Part shown: positions 1 to 12,419 of the stretch, one piece after another
Layout: the number at the start of each line of letters is the position of its first letter
Numbering within the stretch: position 1 is the first letter of the stretch
NCBI RefSeq assembly: GCF_037975245.1
Contig: NC_092576.1
Location: 44,385,111-44,449,110, forward strand
From: Apostichopus japonicus
Taxonomy: Eukaryota > Echinodermata > Holothuroidea > Aspidochirotida > Stichopodidae
DNA length: 64,000 nt
Direction: 5' to 3'
Program-made: the position numbers and the translations under genes
Notes under the pieces: generated by a model
Databases searched by the model: none
What the model saw: the letters and a program-made list of their open reading frames with translations, nothing else
Told to the model about the DNA's origin: nothing

Positions 1-916
1 TATAGCTCGATACAGACATTAATACCCAATCAGCCCATGATCATGATGTCCGTATTCCGTATCACGTGAAAATATGAATATTGTCTTGGTCAGTCTTACA
101 TGAGTTTTTCTTTCCCAGTAAAACGGGCCCTCCCTATCCAAAGAGGTATCCTTTTTCTGTGCATCAGTATGGCGGGGCCACCGGCTCAGCACGGTCCGTA
201 GGAGTTACGCTACTTTGCCCCACATTATTTTCATTTCGAAAGACGCACATTTTCAAGTTCATTACACACTGAAGGCTTCGATTCTCTATCTGCCTTCAGT
301 TCAGGGAAGATCTTGGGATTTTCATCCCTAGATATCGCTAGATATTGCTAGACATACAGTACAGTGCCCTTGGGATTTTTGGATTTTTTCGGGACCTGAT
401 CTTGGAAAATTGCAAGTCGGGAGTGGTCACACTCCATGTAGGTCAGTGCACGACCTCTAGACGTCACTAATGCACAACCCGATCACTTGTTATGGAAGAA
501 GTGGTGTGTTGCCGGATTTTGTCAAGGTCTTGGTACTACGGGCGAAGGTTATTAATTAAGTTTCGTAACTCATCGGGTAGCGATTAGTGGGGTGGGGCGT
601 AGGGTTGTGGGCGGGCGTTTTCATGCAGATGGGAACAATCTCAAGAAGTGATGGGTGGGTCCGCCCCCCCCCCCTGCCCCGCTCATGATACGCCCTGGAT
701 CCACTACATGATATTCACAGGAGACGTGCTCAATTCTCCAATTGCATGCGGAATTTATGTGTCGATTCATTGTAAGAGTTGCGGTACTAGGTTTGGCTTA
801 ACGATTATCATTCAGGTCGGACTGTATAACATTTTATCTCTGGGAGACAGTGTTGCATCGAAGGACATAGGTCATAGGTCTAGTGCAGTTCGCATATAGA
901 TCCTGGTCTAATACCG

Positions 917-1276
917 AAATGCGTCATGTTCCCCAACGACTCGGTCGAGTTCGAGACCAGCCACAGTTGGTTTCATCATGGAGGTCTGTCTTTACCTCCA
1001 TGGTTTCATAGCACAATTTTACAATTGATTAAGGATTAAGGATGATAGACCATATATGTAATTATGTAATTATGACTGTTCCTCTTCTCTTCCAGTGTCT
1101 TGTCGTTAATCTTCTACTCCCTCCTTTCTCCTTTTTCTCTCTTTCCTCTTATTCTTTTCCCTTCCTTCCTCCTCTTCCCCCCCCCCCTCTTTTCCCCTTT
1201 TTTCTTCTCTTTTTTTTCTCTCCTCTTTTTCTTACCCGGGGGCGCGCGCCCCAACGCCCACCTGGATACGCGCCTG
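917..1276 (+). mobile_element. 3' end of a 2.1-kb hAT-like element, 5'-truncated
   Basis: The stretch matches, with indels, the last ~450 bp of the elements at 40,282-42,415 and 59,862-62,023: GCGTCATGTTCCCC, the GGTCGAGTTCGAGACCAGCC block, the long CT-rich tract, and the terminal CCTGGATACGCGCCTG. The left end and its target duplication are absent. The pyrimidine-rich frames inside are not genes. Confidence 0.75.
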
Positions 1277-1277
1277 G

Positions 1278-2480
1278 TACGTAACTTTTTAATTATGGGT
1301 CGCCATGATTAAAAGAATCAAGTAGGGTGAAAACGACAGGCTAGGCATGGTCCTACCACGGGCCTTAAGGCAAGCCCATGGACCCCATCTATAACTGTGT
1401 CGCGCTGCAAGCAGACTGACGCCTTTGGCGTTAGTATAGTATCACCCACAAAGTTCAGTGATTTTTTAACCCCAGGCTCATCCCTGTAAAGAGATGAAAT
1501 TAACAGAACAAAGGCATAGCCTGCCTATACTTAACAAGATACACAGTAGGCTATTTTATAGTACATAACATAGACACTGTGTTAGACCAAAACTGAGCCT
1601 CGATCCTGTGATCAAAATGGAAAACTTTTTAGTTGGCTTCAAGGGTGCATCTGGGGGATCAGATAAGGGGAGAAAGAAGCAGAAGAAGGGGAAACATGTG
1701 GTGAATAAGGAGTCCACTATCAAACGTTATTATTTGGGTGTTGAAATAAAGAGAGTGTATTGGTGTAACACCTTGAAAATGTATTACCTTTGTTTTTAGC
1801 CTTAGTCAATGGTAGGTCTACTTTTTATAGTAATTAATTTTACCGATAAAATGTTGTAAAATTTAATCAATTTGTAGCTACAATTTATACAGGAGAACCA
1901 GCCCTCGCAACACCAAAAAAAAAAAACCCCGTCATCAGTAAAACAGCCCTCGTAAAAAATCTGCTAGTGCTGAAAAGAACCCTCGTCAACCAAAAAATAT
2001 TTTTAGCCCTGCAGTTATATAACGATGTTTGTTTACATTACATAATGATAATTGATGTGGTACAATGTGACAGCCGGGGTATAGATTTATAATAAATTAT
2101 GATCAGACTGGTTTGATTACGTGAGATGAGACTACTTTGAGTATTGTCAAGGTAAGAACTCAAGAAACTGACACACTAAAACAGTTTGTTTTAAAAATTA
2201 TGTTTATTAGCTTTTTAAGTTCAAATTAGCACTGGTCTTCAACGATCGCAAGTTGTTTTAAATCGCCAAAAAGGTGCACCAAATGGCGCAAATTGCATCC
2301 TCATTTGTAAAAAATCTCTAGCTTCTGATTGGGGTTCATCCCCCCTCCGACACCCTCCTGCGGCGCGATGGTTCGCGGGAAATGATACCTTTCTTGCCGG
2401 GAAAAAAAAACATTTTTTACAGCCCTCTATTAATTTAGGTTTATATTTTCATAAAAGGGGTCTCCCCGTTTAGATCACCC
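1278..2480. other. No gene recognised
   Basis: The stretch is AT-rich with poly-A runs and loose 'agccctcg' repeats near 1,900-2,020. No homologous exon, RNA gene or complete transposon was recognised. Confidence 0.5.
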
Positions 2481-2509
2481 CAGTGAAAGCAGTGTGGTGT
2501 GACAAACAA

Positions 2510-3480
2510 TAAATGCTGTCCTGAAATGACCATTGACCTCAACAACAGGCTTATTGTACTAAATTTGATAGATACATCAACATACTAAATATGACATCTG
2601 TCCTTTTTGAAATGTTGTGTAAAACTTGGTTCTTACAATTTGATCCCTGGTGAACTCAAACGACGATTGACCTCCGCCCACAACATTAGGCTTCTTGTAC
2701 TCAATGTGGTACAATAATACCATATATGCGATCTCTCCAAGTTTCCCTTGCGATATTATGAATAGGAAGGTGCGTTTGTGTATAGAGCCAGGTAAGAGGG
2801 CAGTGAAGAAATTGTTTGGAATTTGCTGACTTCAAATGACCTTTGACCTCCATCAAAATCAATAATAGGCTCCGAAATTAAATTTGATACCATACAGGTA
2901 CAAACTAAATATGAGATTTGCCCAAGGTTCCCTTCTTGCTATATCATGTTTACAGGGCTTTCGCAATTTGACCTGTTGACTCCAAATGACCTTTGAGGTC
3001 AACTAAAAGCAATATTAGGCCCTCTTAAATTTGATATGATTCATCTACAAACAGAATATGAGATCTGTCCACGCTTCCTTCCTTACAATATCATGTTTAC
3101 AAGGTTTATGCAATTTTTCTTTTGACCTCTACCAAAAACAATAGGCGTCTTGTACTCAATGTGTTGCTTCTACACACCAAATATGAGGTATGCTCCTGCT
3201 TCCCTTCTTGAGATATCGTGTTTACAAGGTTCCTACTATTTGACCCCAATGACCTTTGACCTCTTTGTATTTAATGTGGTACATTTACATACTATATATG
3301 AGATCTGTCCGAGCTTACCTTCTTGAGATATCGTGTTTACAATGTTTTCATAGTTTGACCCCTGGTGACCACTAATGACATTTGACCTCCCAAAAAAAAA
3401 AAAAACAGTAGGCTTCTTGTACTACAGTGGTTCTTCTTTTTCTTTTCAGATATCGTGTTTACAAGATATCGTGTTTACAA
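2510..3480. repeat. Tandem array of ~130-bp units with DR1-like sites
   Basis: About seven degenerate units share a TGACCTTTGACCTC block, a 'tactcaatgtggtac' block, 'atatgagatctgtcc' and 'gatatcgtgtttacaa'. Perfect TGACCTTTGACCT lies near 2,835 and 3,249, with variants near 2,528, 2,663, 2,985 and 3,375. Reverse-complemented, this is AGGTCAAAGGTCA, the DR1 arrangement of nuclear-receptor half sites. Confidence 0.75.
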
Positions 3481-3671
3481 GCTGGGCGTCACAAACGCAC
3501 ACCTACACGCCCGCGCGCACATACATATGCCATTATGAATGCAAATTAAGGTTATCATCGAAATATATAAAAAAAAAAAAAGTTCTCTGATACTTAACAC
3601 AGGGACAAATGACGAGGCTTTCCCCCTCACACCAACATTTTGGTCACGAGCTTGGTTGAAATATCAGTAAA

Positions 3672-3770
3672 GTTAAATCTAAATGACGTTAATGTTTAAT
3701 ACAGTGACGGCGTTAGTATCAAACTTGGGCGCAAAAATACAATATCGATAAGAAGTATATAACAAAAGTG
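3672..3770 (+). repeat. Direct repeat, copy 1 (partner at ~6,250-6,360)
   Basis: The core TACAGTGACGGCGT...ATATCAAACTTGGG recurs near 6,285 in the same orientation, followed in both copies by an AT-rich AACAATAT-type stretch. The two copies flank the AT-rich segment and tandem array between them, either as a duplication or as fragments of one dispersed repeat. Confidence 0.6.
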
Positions 3771-5000
3771 TTTGTTTGATATTTTCATTGTTCAATGTAA
3801 AATTTGATTACACCATTGTTTCAATGACGGTACAATCCCTTTGAAACATATTTTGTTTACAATACAAAGTTTGAATGGGGTATGGATTTCGATTTCGTGC
3901 AATTCTAATCAGTAGGTCTACAATGCTTAGCAGGATTTAAAGTTCGTTCTTAATAAACAATAATTATCAAATAAATAGACTTTTCTAAATAATTTACTTA
4001 TTATGATCGACAATAAAATAATGTATTACTTTGTGGCGGCAAACATTACATATTTAAATAATACCTTTCAAAATTAAAATTACTTGGTTGGCTTAGTGTT
4101 CTACGAAATTTGATATTTCTGTTAAGTTCCGAGATACACATATTTATAGACAAACCGAGGTGATAATGATAATAGCCTATTGTCATATGATCATTCCAGG
4201 GATTATATTTAATATCCCAGATTTGATTGGATGCTATTAAGCTTACCATTTTAGGGTTATCTACTTAGCTCGCACAATGCTTTATACACAAAGTAAATAC
4301 GATTTTAACTATCTAATTATCATTATTTAGCTCCTTGTTTACCACGCATAATACTTCTTCTCAATACGAACGTAATGACCGTGCTATTTGTTTTTCTGCT
4401 AAAAAAGTAAAACACATTTGATAAAATGCAACTGTGAAACGCATGATGCTGACAATCCAGCAGTGTCCGTTTATGCAAGGCGTTTAATAACGTAATTGAA
4501 AAGTCTGGAGCTAAACAATGGGAATCATAAAACAATGTTAATTCAAATATACATTCACTTCCTTCTACCTATAGTTAAATTGAGAGCTACACAATCATAT
4601 GTTATCTAGCCAGACTCCTACCAATGAGAAGTGCTACTTCAAGAAGATAAACTGAACATAACAAGAATCATTCCTTACTCAATAAGTATTCATAACTTTG
4701 TGTTGTCTATAAACGCTCCTCTATTCAAGCTTCTTTCAACAGGTTTACATTAGAGCAAGATGGGATACTTTAACACCAATAAAAGCAAGTTTGCTCATTT
4801 AAAGTAAAACTTACAAAGAATAACCAAAAATAAGGTCGAATGATTATTCGTAGTCACTGTTGTACATCTACTGACCTACTTTATTATGTTTCCATGGTGC
4901 CAGGTCGATAACGCGGACACCGCAGAAACCGATAAACCGAGTTCTGTTATCGAGATACCGGGTTCGATATCAACGGTTTCCGCGCTGTCGACCTTTTTAT
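3771..5000. other. No gene recognised
   Basis: AT-rich sequence. Two minus-strand open frames of about 70 codons (4,046-4,535) show no recognisable domain and no convincing splice context. Confidence 0.5.
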
Positions 5001-5004
5001 ACAG

Positions 5005-6192
5005 CAAGGTCGAAACGTGGAAAGCGCGCAAAGAAGAGGAATTTGTCAAGGGAGGGTGATGATTTTTTTTGGGGCGTATTTCAGCCTGTATACGCCAGGA
5101 GGGGTGGGAAAGGGCTTAGGTTTTTTTTTTTTTTTAACTAAATGCAGGTCGAAAACGGGGAAATGTTTTTATACACAATAAATGGCGGAAATAGAGGGTT
5201 TTGTCAAGGGAGGGTGAAGAGTTTTCGGTGCATTTCAGTCAATATGCGCCAGGAAGGTGATGGGGTTGTAGGCTTTTTCTCTAAACGCAGATCGGAAACG
5301 CGAAAATGTTTTTTTTTTTTTTCAGTGGCGAAACTATAGATGATTTTTCAAGGGAGGGTGAAATAGTGTTTTAAGCGCATTTCAGCTGTCATGCGCCAAG
5401 AAGAAGTGGGGGTATAATATTTTACTTTTTTACTTAATGCAGGTCGAAAACGCGAACATGTTTTTTACAATTTTGGAAAATTGCTTTTTAAGGAGTGTTA
5501 GCTTAGTGGTTAACGCCGGTGCCTTTCAATCATAAGGTCCCGAGTTCGAGTCACTCCAAGATTAATGAATGTCGTCCAGTTACAGAGTTGTTGACAATTG
5601 ACAATTCATAATCATGGGCGTTAAATATGAATCTAAGAGGCTGACTTCGATCAGCCTGTGGCGTTGATAAGCCAATGATGGCTTCTTCGCGAGTCCCTGA
5701 ATGCAGGAGGATCTAAATACATACATACATACATACATACATACATACATACATACACGCATACATACAATGGCGAAACTATAGGATTTTGTCTAGGGAG
5801 GGTTAAGAGCTTTCGGCGCATTTCAGTCTTTATGCGTCAGCGAAGGTGTGGGGAGGTGGGTTGAGGTGTTTTTTTTCACTAAATGCAGGTCGAAAACACG
5901 AAAATGTTTTTAACAAAGGCGGAAATAGAGGAGTTTGCTAAGGGAGAGAAAAGAAGTGTTTTTAGCCGGCAAATTTCAGCCAATATGCGCCAGCAAAAGT
6001 GTGGGGAGGTGAGTTGAGGCTTTCTCACTAAATGCAGGCTGAACACGTGGAATGTTTATAACAAAGGCGGAACTAGAGGAGTTTGCTATGAGGGAAAACA
6101 AATGTTTTTGGCAGGCGCATTTCAGCCAATATGCGCCAGCAAAGGTGTGCGGAAGTAGGTTGAGGCTTCTTTTCACTAAATGCAGGTCGAAA
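5005..6192. repeat. Tandem array, ~145-bp unit, interrupted by a SINE
   Basis: The unit carries AATGCAGGTCGAAAACG, then a GGCGGAAATAGAGG-like block, then CGCATTTCAGCCAATATGCG. AGGTCGAAAACG-like anchors occur near 5,143, 5,284, 5,436, 5,883, 6,031 and 6,180. The larger 5,436-5,883 gap is explained by the SINE insertion. Confidence 0.75.
5492..5769 (+). mobile_element. tRNA-derived SINE
   Basis: A tRNA-like head carries an RNA polymerase III box A (TAGCTTAGTGG, 5,499-5,509) and box B (GTTCGAGTC, 5,544-5,552) about 35 bp apart. It begins GGAGTG and reaches CACTCC, giving acceptor-stem pairing, but the T stem pairs poorly, so this is not a working tRNA. A ~150-bp body and a (CATA)n tail at 5,717-5,769 follow. 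It sits inside the tandem array, whose unit resumes right after the tail. Confidence 0.72.
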
Positions 6193-6249
6193 ACGATAAC
6201 ATATGATTATTCATTATGATTGGCTGGTCACGTGACTGTTTGAAAAATC

Positions 6250-6360
6250 AATAAACTCAAACCTAAAATATGTCAATGTTTTATACAGTGACGGCGTAAA
6301 TATCAAACTTGGGAGAAAAAAAAAAACAATATTGGTACGGTAAGAAATATATTACAAAGC
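6250..6360 (+). repeat. Direct repeat, copy 2 (partner at 3,672-3,770)
   Basis: ACAGTGACGGCGTAAATATCAAACTTGGG matches the earlier copy almost base for base over this core; poly-A has expanded within it. Confidence 0.6.
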
Positions 6361-7544
6361 GTTGGGAATTCTTTTCAATCTTTGTATCAATATCGAGAGA
6401 GAACACAGGACATTTTACGAAGAGTACTATTTTAGCATATTTTGTGTGAAAGATGGAAATGTCTGGTCGATGTGCGACCGACTGAATGCAATAACCACAG
6501 ATCTCTACTACCTGTATTACCATGGTGAAAACTTAAATTGGTTCACGGACTAACATAACGTTAGTCCATCTGGTGCCTCTCCCGACTAACATAGCCTTAG
6601 TCAGTTGCTATACCGACTAATTTATTCCTTAGTCAGTTGGATTTCTTAGTCGGTCATCTTAGTCCGTCAGCTTAGTCGATCAACAATTTCTTAGTCGGTA
6701 AATGTATATTAGTCAGTTACATTAGTTGGTGACATTAGTCGGTCTTTACCGACTAATTTATATGAGCCACCGACTAGTTTATAGCAGGTTTTACATTAGT
6801 CAGGATGGTGCCTCTCCCGACTAACCTTTCTTAGTCGGTATCGACTGACTAGTTGCACCGACTAGATTCACTGAAAGAATTAAACCCGACTAGTTTCACT
6901 GACTAGCATCACTGAAAGAAAAGAGAGCAGAAGAAACACAAATAATGTGTACGTTGGCAGTATTTATTTCTGATAAAACTTCTGATGTCTACAAAAGGCT
7001 GACTTTCGACAGATAGAGAAGAAATCACTGTAAATAAAATCTGAAAATCTGATTTTTTTTCCAACAAAGTTAAGACAAGTTAATGGATCAAACATGAATC
7101 GCAAAAGTAGAGCACTGCACAATAATGCAAAGTTGAATCTTGGGCAAGGGTTCCTCATGACTTTCCTTTTAAAGTGGTACCCCAAATCGACACCAGTTAA
7201 GTCTTCACGAACAAAGAGTGTTTCTCTTAACTACAAATGGCCTCCCACTTGTCTTCAGGAAGCCAAAATCTGCACCATTATTGACCTGTGAACAGAAAAT
7301 ATGATATACGTGTAAGCACAGATACAGATATAGCACATGATAACTCACATTATCATAAACATGCATTTACATTAAAATTTTATAACATATTAGGAGGTAT
7401 ACATTTAAATCTAGGTCCCTCAAATTATAAGCCAGGAATAGCAGCTTTACCAAATTATTATTAGCTTTGCACAGCATAACACCAAGGTATTTCTCAAAGC
7501 TTAATAATTATGTTAATCATGTTAATAATGATCCCAATAGACCG

Positions 7545-9050
7545 GGATCCCAGAGGGTTTGGTTAGCTGGGAAGGTAACCAATTGCCTTGTACATCACAA
7601 TGTTCACAGTGCATTCCTGTATATGAAACCAGACGACTGGCAAACCGACTGTGGTGGGTGTGGCTGGGAGAGCAATTTTAAAGTCACCTGATAGCTAACC
7701 TAGATCAGTTTTCATGGTAAGTACAATATGTCAGGTATGGCCCCAACATTGCCAGTAATTTTTATTGGTGGGGTACCCCTGCCAGTAGACCCCCAAAATG
7801 CCCATCCCCCATTGACCTAGATGAGCTCATGATGTAACCAGTTGAAAACTACTGGAAAATGGTATCACTTCATATGTAAGGGATGGGAATTTCCAGTAAT
7901 TTATATTGGGGGGGGGGGGGTACCCCTGCCAGTAGACCCCCAAAATGCCCATTCCCTCATTGACCTAGGTCAGCTCATGAGATAACCAGTTGAAAAATTA
8001 CTGGAAAATGATAGGTATCACTTCATATGTAAGGGATGGGCATTTCCAGTCATTTACATTGGTGGGGTAACCCTGCCAGTAGACCCCCAAAATGCCCATC
8101 CCCCATTGACCTAGATTAGCTCATGGGGTAACCAGTTGAAAACTACTGTAAAATGATTGGCAGGACTCTATATATATGTAAGGGATGGGCATTTCCAGTA
8201 ATTTATATTAGTGGGGTACCCCTGCCAGTAGACCGCCAAAATGCCCATCCCCCATTGACCTAGATTAGCTCATGAAGTAACCAGTTGAAAACTACTGTAA
8301 AATGATTGGCAGGACTCTATATATATGTAAGGGATGGGCATTTCCAGTAATTTATATTAGTGGGGTACCCCTGCCAGTAGACCCCCAAAAAGCCCCCCCC
8401 CCCCTCATTGATCTAGGTCAGCTCATGATTTAACCAGTTGAAAACTACTGGAAAATTATTAACAGGATTCTATATGTAAGGGATGGGCAGACTATGGCAG
8501 TGGTGGCCCACCAATATAAAATACTGGAAATGCCCATCCTTACATATGAAGTGATACCTATCATTTTCCTGTAGGTTTCAACTGGTCAAATCATGAGCTC
8601 ACCTAGGTCAATGAGGGGATGGGCATATTGGGGGTCTACTGGCAGGGGTACCCCACCAATAAAAATGACTGGCAATGCCCATCCCTTGTATCTGAAGTCC
8701 TAACCAACATTTTCCAGTAGGTTTCAAGTGGTTACCTCATGAGCTGACCTAGGTCAGCCGTGAGGGGTCAATTATAGATCACTGGCAGGGGTACCCCACC
8801 ACCAATAATTACTGGCAATGGCCATTTGTTGCTCTTGGGGCCATACCTGACACATTGTTCTTACTTTGATGTGGTTACCATGAAAGCTGCTCTAGGTTAG
8901 CTATTAGGTGACTTTAAAATTGCTCTCCCAGCCACATCCACCACAGTCGGTTTGCCAGTCGTCAGGTTTCATATACAGGAATGCATTGTGAACATTGTGA
9001 TGTACCAGGCAATTGGTTACCTTCCCAGCTAACCAAACCCTCTGGACTCC
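7545..9050. repeat. Giant imperfect palindrome (foldback) of ~1.5 kb
   Basis: The left arm (~7,545-7,790) is the near-identical reverse complement of ~8,790-9,050; for example CTGGCAAACCGACTGTGGTG pairs with CACCACAGTCGGTTTGCCAG-type sequence at 8,939. Inside, a ~148-bp unit (CCAGTAGACCCCCAAAATGC, ..GGTAACCAGTTGAAAACTAC) is repeated five times forward (starts near 7,781, 7,928, 8,075, 8,224 and 8,373) and two to three times inverted (8,500-8,850). A transcript would fold into a very long hairpin. Confidence 0.85.
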
Positions 9051-9189
9051 CGCTCTACAGATCAGTGAAAATTTGACCAAACTTATGACTAAGATGGCAC
9101 GTAAATGATAAACTAGACTGTTTTTTTTTTTTAAAACAGGTTATGAAAAGTATCTTAAATATCATTAAACAGTTGGGTACAATAGTTAA

Positions 9190-9411
9190 ACTCACTCTTC
9201 CATCTTTTTTCTCTATGGTACTTGTTCCTTTGCTTTTTGGACTCTTGGATAAACTCTTTTGTTCTGCGAAGGGTACCAATATATCATCTTAAAACATGTC
9301 TTTAAGCCATATATAACACAGTTCTCCTCTTCTGTTGTTGCCTCCACACTGGTGTCGTACATCACAGGAAAGCTCACCCTTGACTTAGATATTTGGCTTT
9401 TCAATTCCTGC
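9190..9411 (-). other. Exon-like open frame inside the TTAGTC element
   Basis: After a good acceptor (TTCTTTTTTCCAG) the minus strand reads QELKSQISKSRVSFPVMYD.. ending VQKAKEQVP-stop, 65 codons. No family was recognised. Composition looks more protein-like than neighbouring frames, but there is no supporting second exon or start codon. Confidence 0.25.
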
Positions 9412-11711
9412 TGGAAAAAAGAAACAGCAAAGTATTCATCATTTGAAAAAATAAATAAATAAAGTTGTCACCACAAAGTTATGTGAGATTTGCTTCCACT
9501 ATAGTCTCAAAAAACAATCCCAAAGTTTGAAGCAGACTGTATAAAGCTGAAAATTTGAACGAGAGTGTCATCACCATTGCAACCAGAATCAAATGCCCAG
9601 AATACAGAGATAATAAAACATGGGCTAAATCTTTGTTTGTTTTTATGATCTTTAAAAATATAAAATTTTAGAAACACAAATGCACTGAGCCAACTTATTT
9701 ATAGGCCTAATCGTTTTTAGTTGTTATTTTGCTTGCTCACATAACAAGCCTGTTTAGACCTAGGCTAGAGGAGAATCAGTGCTTTGTTACACTAAGTTTG
9801 TCTACGGTCGTTTTGATTTAGTCTTATTAGTAGTACTAAAGTATATAATGGACCGGCGAAGACTAGAGAATACCCAGAGTTTTAGCAACTGCGTTAAACT
9901 GTATCATCTGATCTATTATTTACGCCAATGAGTTTCATTCAATCTAGGATCAAAAAGAGAAAACTAATTAATCTCAACCTTTAAACTTTGCTACTAAACA
10001 GATATGCTTGAATTACAAATAAATGTCAAAAAAACCTCATAATCTAAGAATCGATGCATATACATACACATAAACAGAATAATTTGAATTCGCGCAAGTG
10101 AACCCTGCACTACATTGGACAGTAAAAAAACGTGCAATTAGACCAAACTAAACATACTAAATTTTCCGTTACTTCTACATAAAATATCAATACAAATACA
10201 ACAACTTACTCTTTTGGCAGTATACTAAAAGCACATGTTATAATAACTTCAGACTATCAAGCTTTCCTGAGAAAAAAAACGGTTAATACTTCTTACAGTA
10301 AGCAAGTCGACCGTGAAGGAATGTCGCAATTGTTTCCTGGGCGTGACCGGAAATTAAATACTAAAAAATGATAAATGAAAAGGTTAAATAGAACTGAAGC
10401 GTGCATCCTGACTGCTCGCAACATATAATACCGTTGACTAGCCAACATAATTTGTTCAGCCGACTGTGACTGTACGTTTGAAGGTCTAACCTTGCTTATT
10501 CAATATCACAAAGCCTACCCATTTAGATTCACATAGGAAATTACAGGAAATCTTTACCAAATGAGTGTAGACTTCAAATAAACTATTGAGCCTTATAGTT
10601 TCAGCATTTGTTTGGGAATAAATTAGAAGATTATGTGCCACTGTTCAATCTAGCCCAATACACACATAACACATTGTTAATTGGTGTTTAGAATGCACAC
10701 TTTAGTGTTGAGAATGCACTGCAGTACCCAGTAGAAGCCTATAGGCTACTCACTGTCATTGCACTTGTGTATTGCGAAACGCCAACGTGACAACGGTAGC
10801 GTTACACTAACCATAATACAGTACTAGTGCCAGTGGCCTAACAATTAACTTTAATTTTACCTTCAAGTTAAAGGAATAACAGGTAGGCCGATGATGCAGT
10901 TAATACCTCCATTCTTCTAAAGACCTTCTTGGGTGATTTACGGTTGAAAGTTGCTTAGAGTGATCGTATGAAACTATGCCAAGCCCAGCAAGCTGCCGTT
11001 GCCTCTCGGTTTCCAAATTGAAGTGAATCGAATTGGGTTAAAATACATTAGTCCGTCGACACCGACTAAGCTACGATTATGGCGTAAATCGGGTGTCCGT
11101 ATCGTTCTTAGTCCATGGGTTAAAATACCGTAGTCCGTCGCCACCGACTAAGCTGCGATTATATTTTCCTTAGTCAGTGTAAACTAACTAAGAAGCAGCG
11201 ATGAAACGAAGGTTTTTGCTAGTCCGGGTGCATTGACTAACGTTAAAGACTAATTTAACGTTAGTCCGTGGCAATATTGACTAGTTTATTTTTTCAGTGC
11301 AGTAACACAACACATCTCCTTTGGATTCTTTTCTGTTTTTGTTTCATTTTCCTTTTCTTCTCTTTTTACTTGGCGACCACGTGACTATCACAATATACTT
11401 ATATACACTTCTAATCAGCTCTATAGTGGACATTGGAAATAATATTTGTTTTTCGTGCGTACGTAAAATACTACATACGTACGCCATATGTATTACGTAC
11501 GCACATGATAATGTTTTGATTTGATTTGATTTTATTCAGCAAGTTATCATTCTTCATCTACATACAAAAAATGCACATATAGAGAAACATTTAAAATACA
11601 AGATGGAAATAAACTTAAATGCATCAAAAAGAAACTTACATGCCAAGGATAACCCTTTAAGCTAAAAGCTTATTCCCAAAGGGGTCCTTACGTTACGTTA
11701 CGTACACTACC

Positions 11712-12120
11712 TTAGGAGCATAGGCGTATAAGCCCAATTTGATTTGGTGGGGGAGGGTGGGGAGGGGGGTGGCCGTAACGACTTGCCCGAAAAATGTAAC
11801 CAATATTTTCTCTTCGCCTTGCGCGCGTTTAACAGGTTAATGTGCATAGTATATGCATCGGTTATTACATCGCAGGCCAATAACATACAATCGGTTGCCG
11901 TGATACCCTTCCATATTGGTTATAATTATTTGGGAAGTCGTTACAATAATAAATATAATAATATAAGTTTAACCATTGCAAAACACAATGCAAATTATTT
12001 TTCTTTCAGTAGGTGCCCGAAATTATCGGCATATTGCCCGAATTTTCACAAAGATATTTATAGTTAGGGAGGGGCTGCAGCCCCCACCCCCCCCCACCCC
12101 CGCCTCCTAAACATTTGCTT
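11712..12120 (+). mobile_element. Small CATAGGCGTA-type MITE
   Basis: It starts TTAGGAGCATAGGCGTATAAG and ends CCGCCTCCTAA, with G-rich left and C-rich right subtermini forming a partial inverted repeat. The 'cataggcgta' head recurs at 40,951 inside another element. The open frame at 11,744-12,067 is a by-product of the repeat. Confidence 0.4.
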
Positions 12121-12419
12121 AGGAGTATTAGTATACGTACAGATTGTATACACATTGGCATACGTAAACGATACGTGCATATACGTGCTGTATACTGTAC
12201 GGTCTAACTAGGTTATGATATAATAATACTTCTCGCTCAGTGTACCTTGCTTGTATCAATCATCCGACCACAGAGTCAAGCTTAGTTTAAAAATTAAGCC
12301 GCGGACTAAAAAGTACCGGACACGTTCATCCCTCCCCATCTTTGAAATAAAGATGTATCCCGCAGTATATCACGTAGACTCGTTTACGTAAGTGATAACA
12401 TAGGTTATATCACATAATA

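Larger units (their letters stand above)
6549..11290. mobile_element. Probable large non-autonomous element with TTAGTC-rich subterminal repeats
   Basis: Dense TTAGTC/GACTAA motifs in both orientations, often as TTAGTCGGT or ACCGACTAA, cluster at 6,549-6,925 and at 11,049-11,290 and are rare between. Near the outer edges CACGGACTAAC occurs in opposite orientation (left near 6,543, right as its complement near 11,260). Subterminal short repeats around a cargo are typical of DNA transposons. Exact ends and a target duplication were not found, and no transposase was recognised. Confidence 0.45.

Noticed and set aside
1042-1312. Phe/Leu/Pro-rich frames resembling membrane segments
   Set aside because: They come from the CT-rich tract of the hAT-like element, also seen at 42.2 and 59.9-60.1 kb.
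5492-5564. Functional tRNA gene
   Set aside because: Box A and box B are good but the T stem does not pair and a SINE body and tail follow, so it is a SINE head.
3672-6360. LTR retrotransposon bounded by the 3.67 and 6.25 kb direct repeats
   Set aside because: The repeats are only ~100 bp, and no primer-binding site, polypurine tract, gag or pol sequence lies between them.
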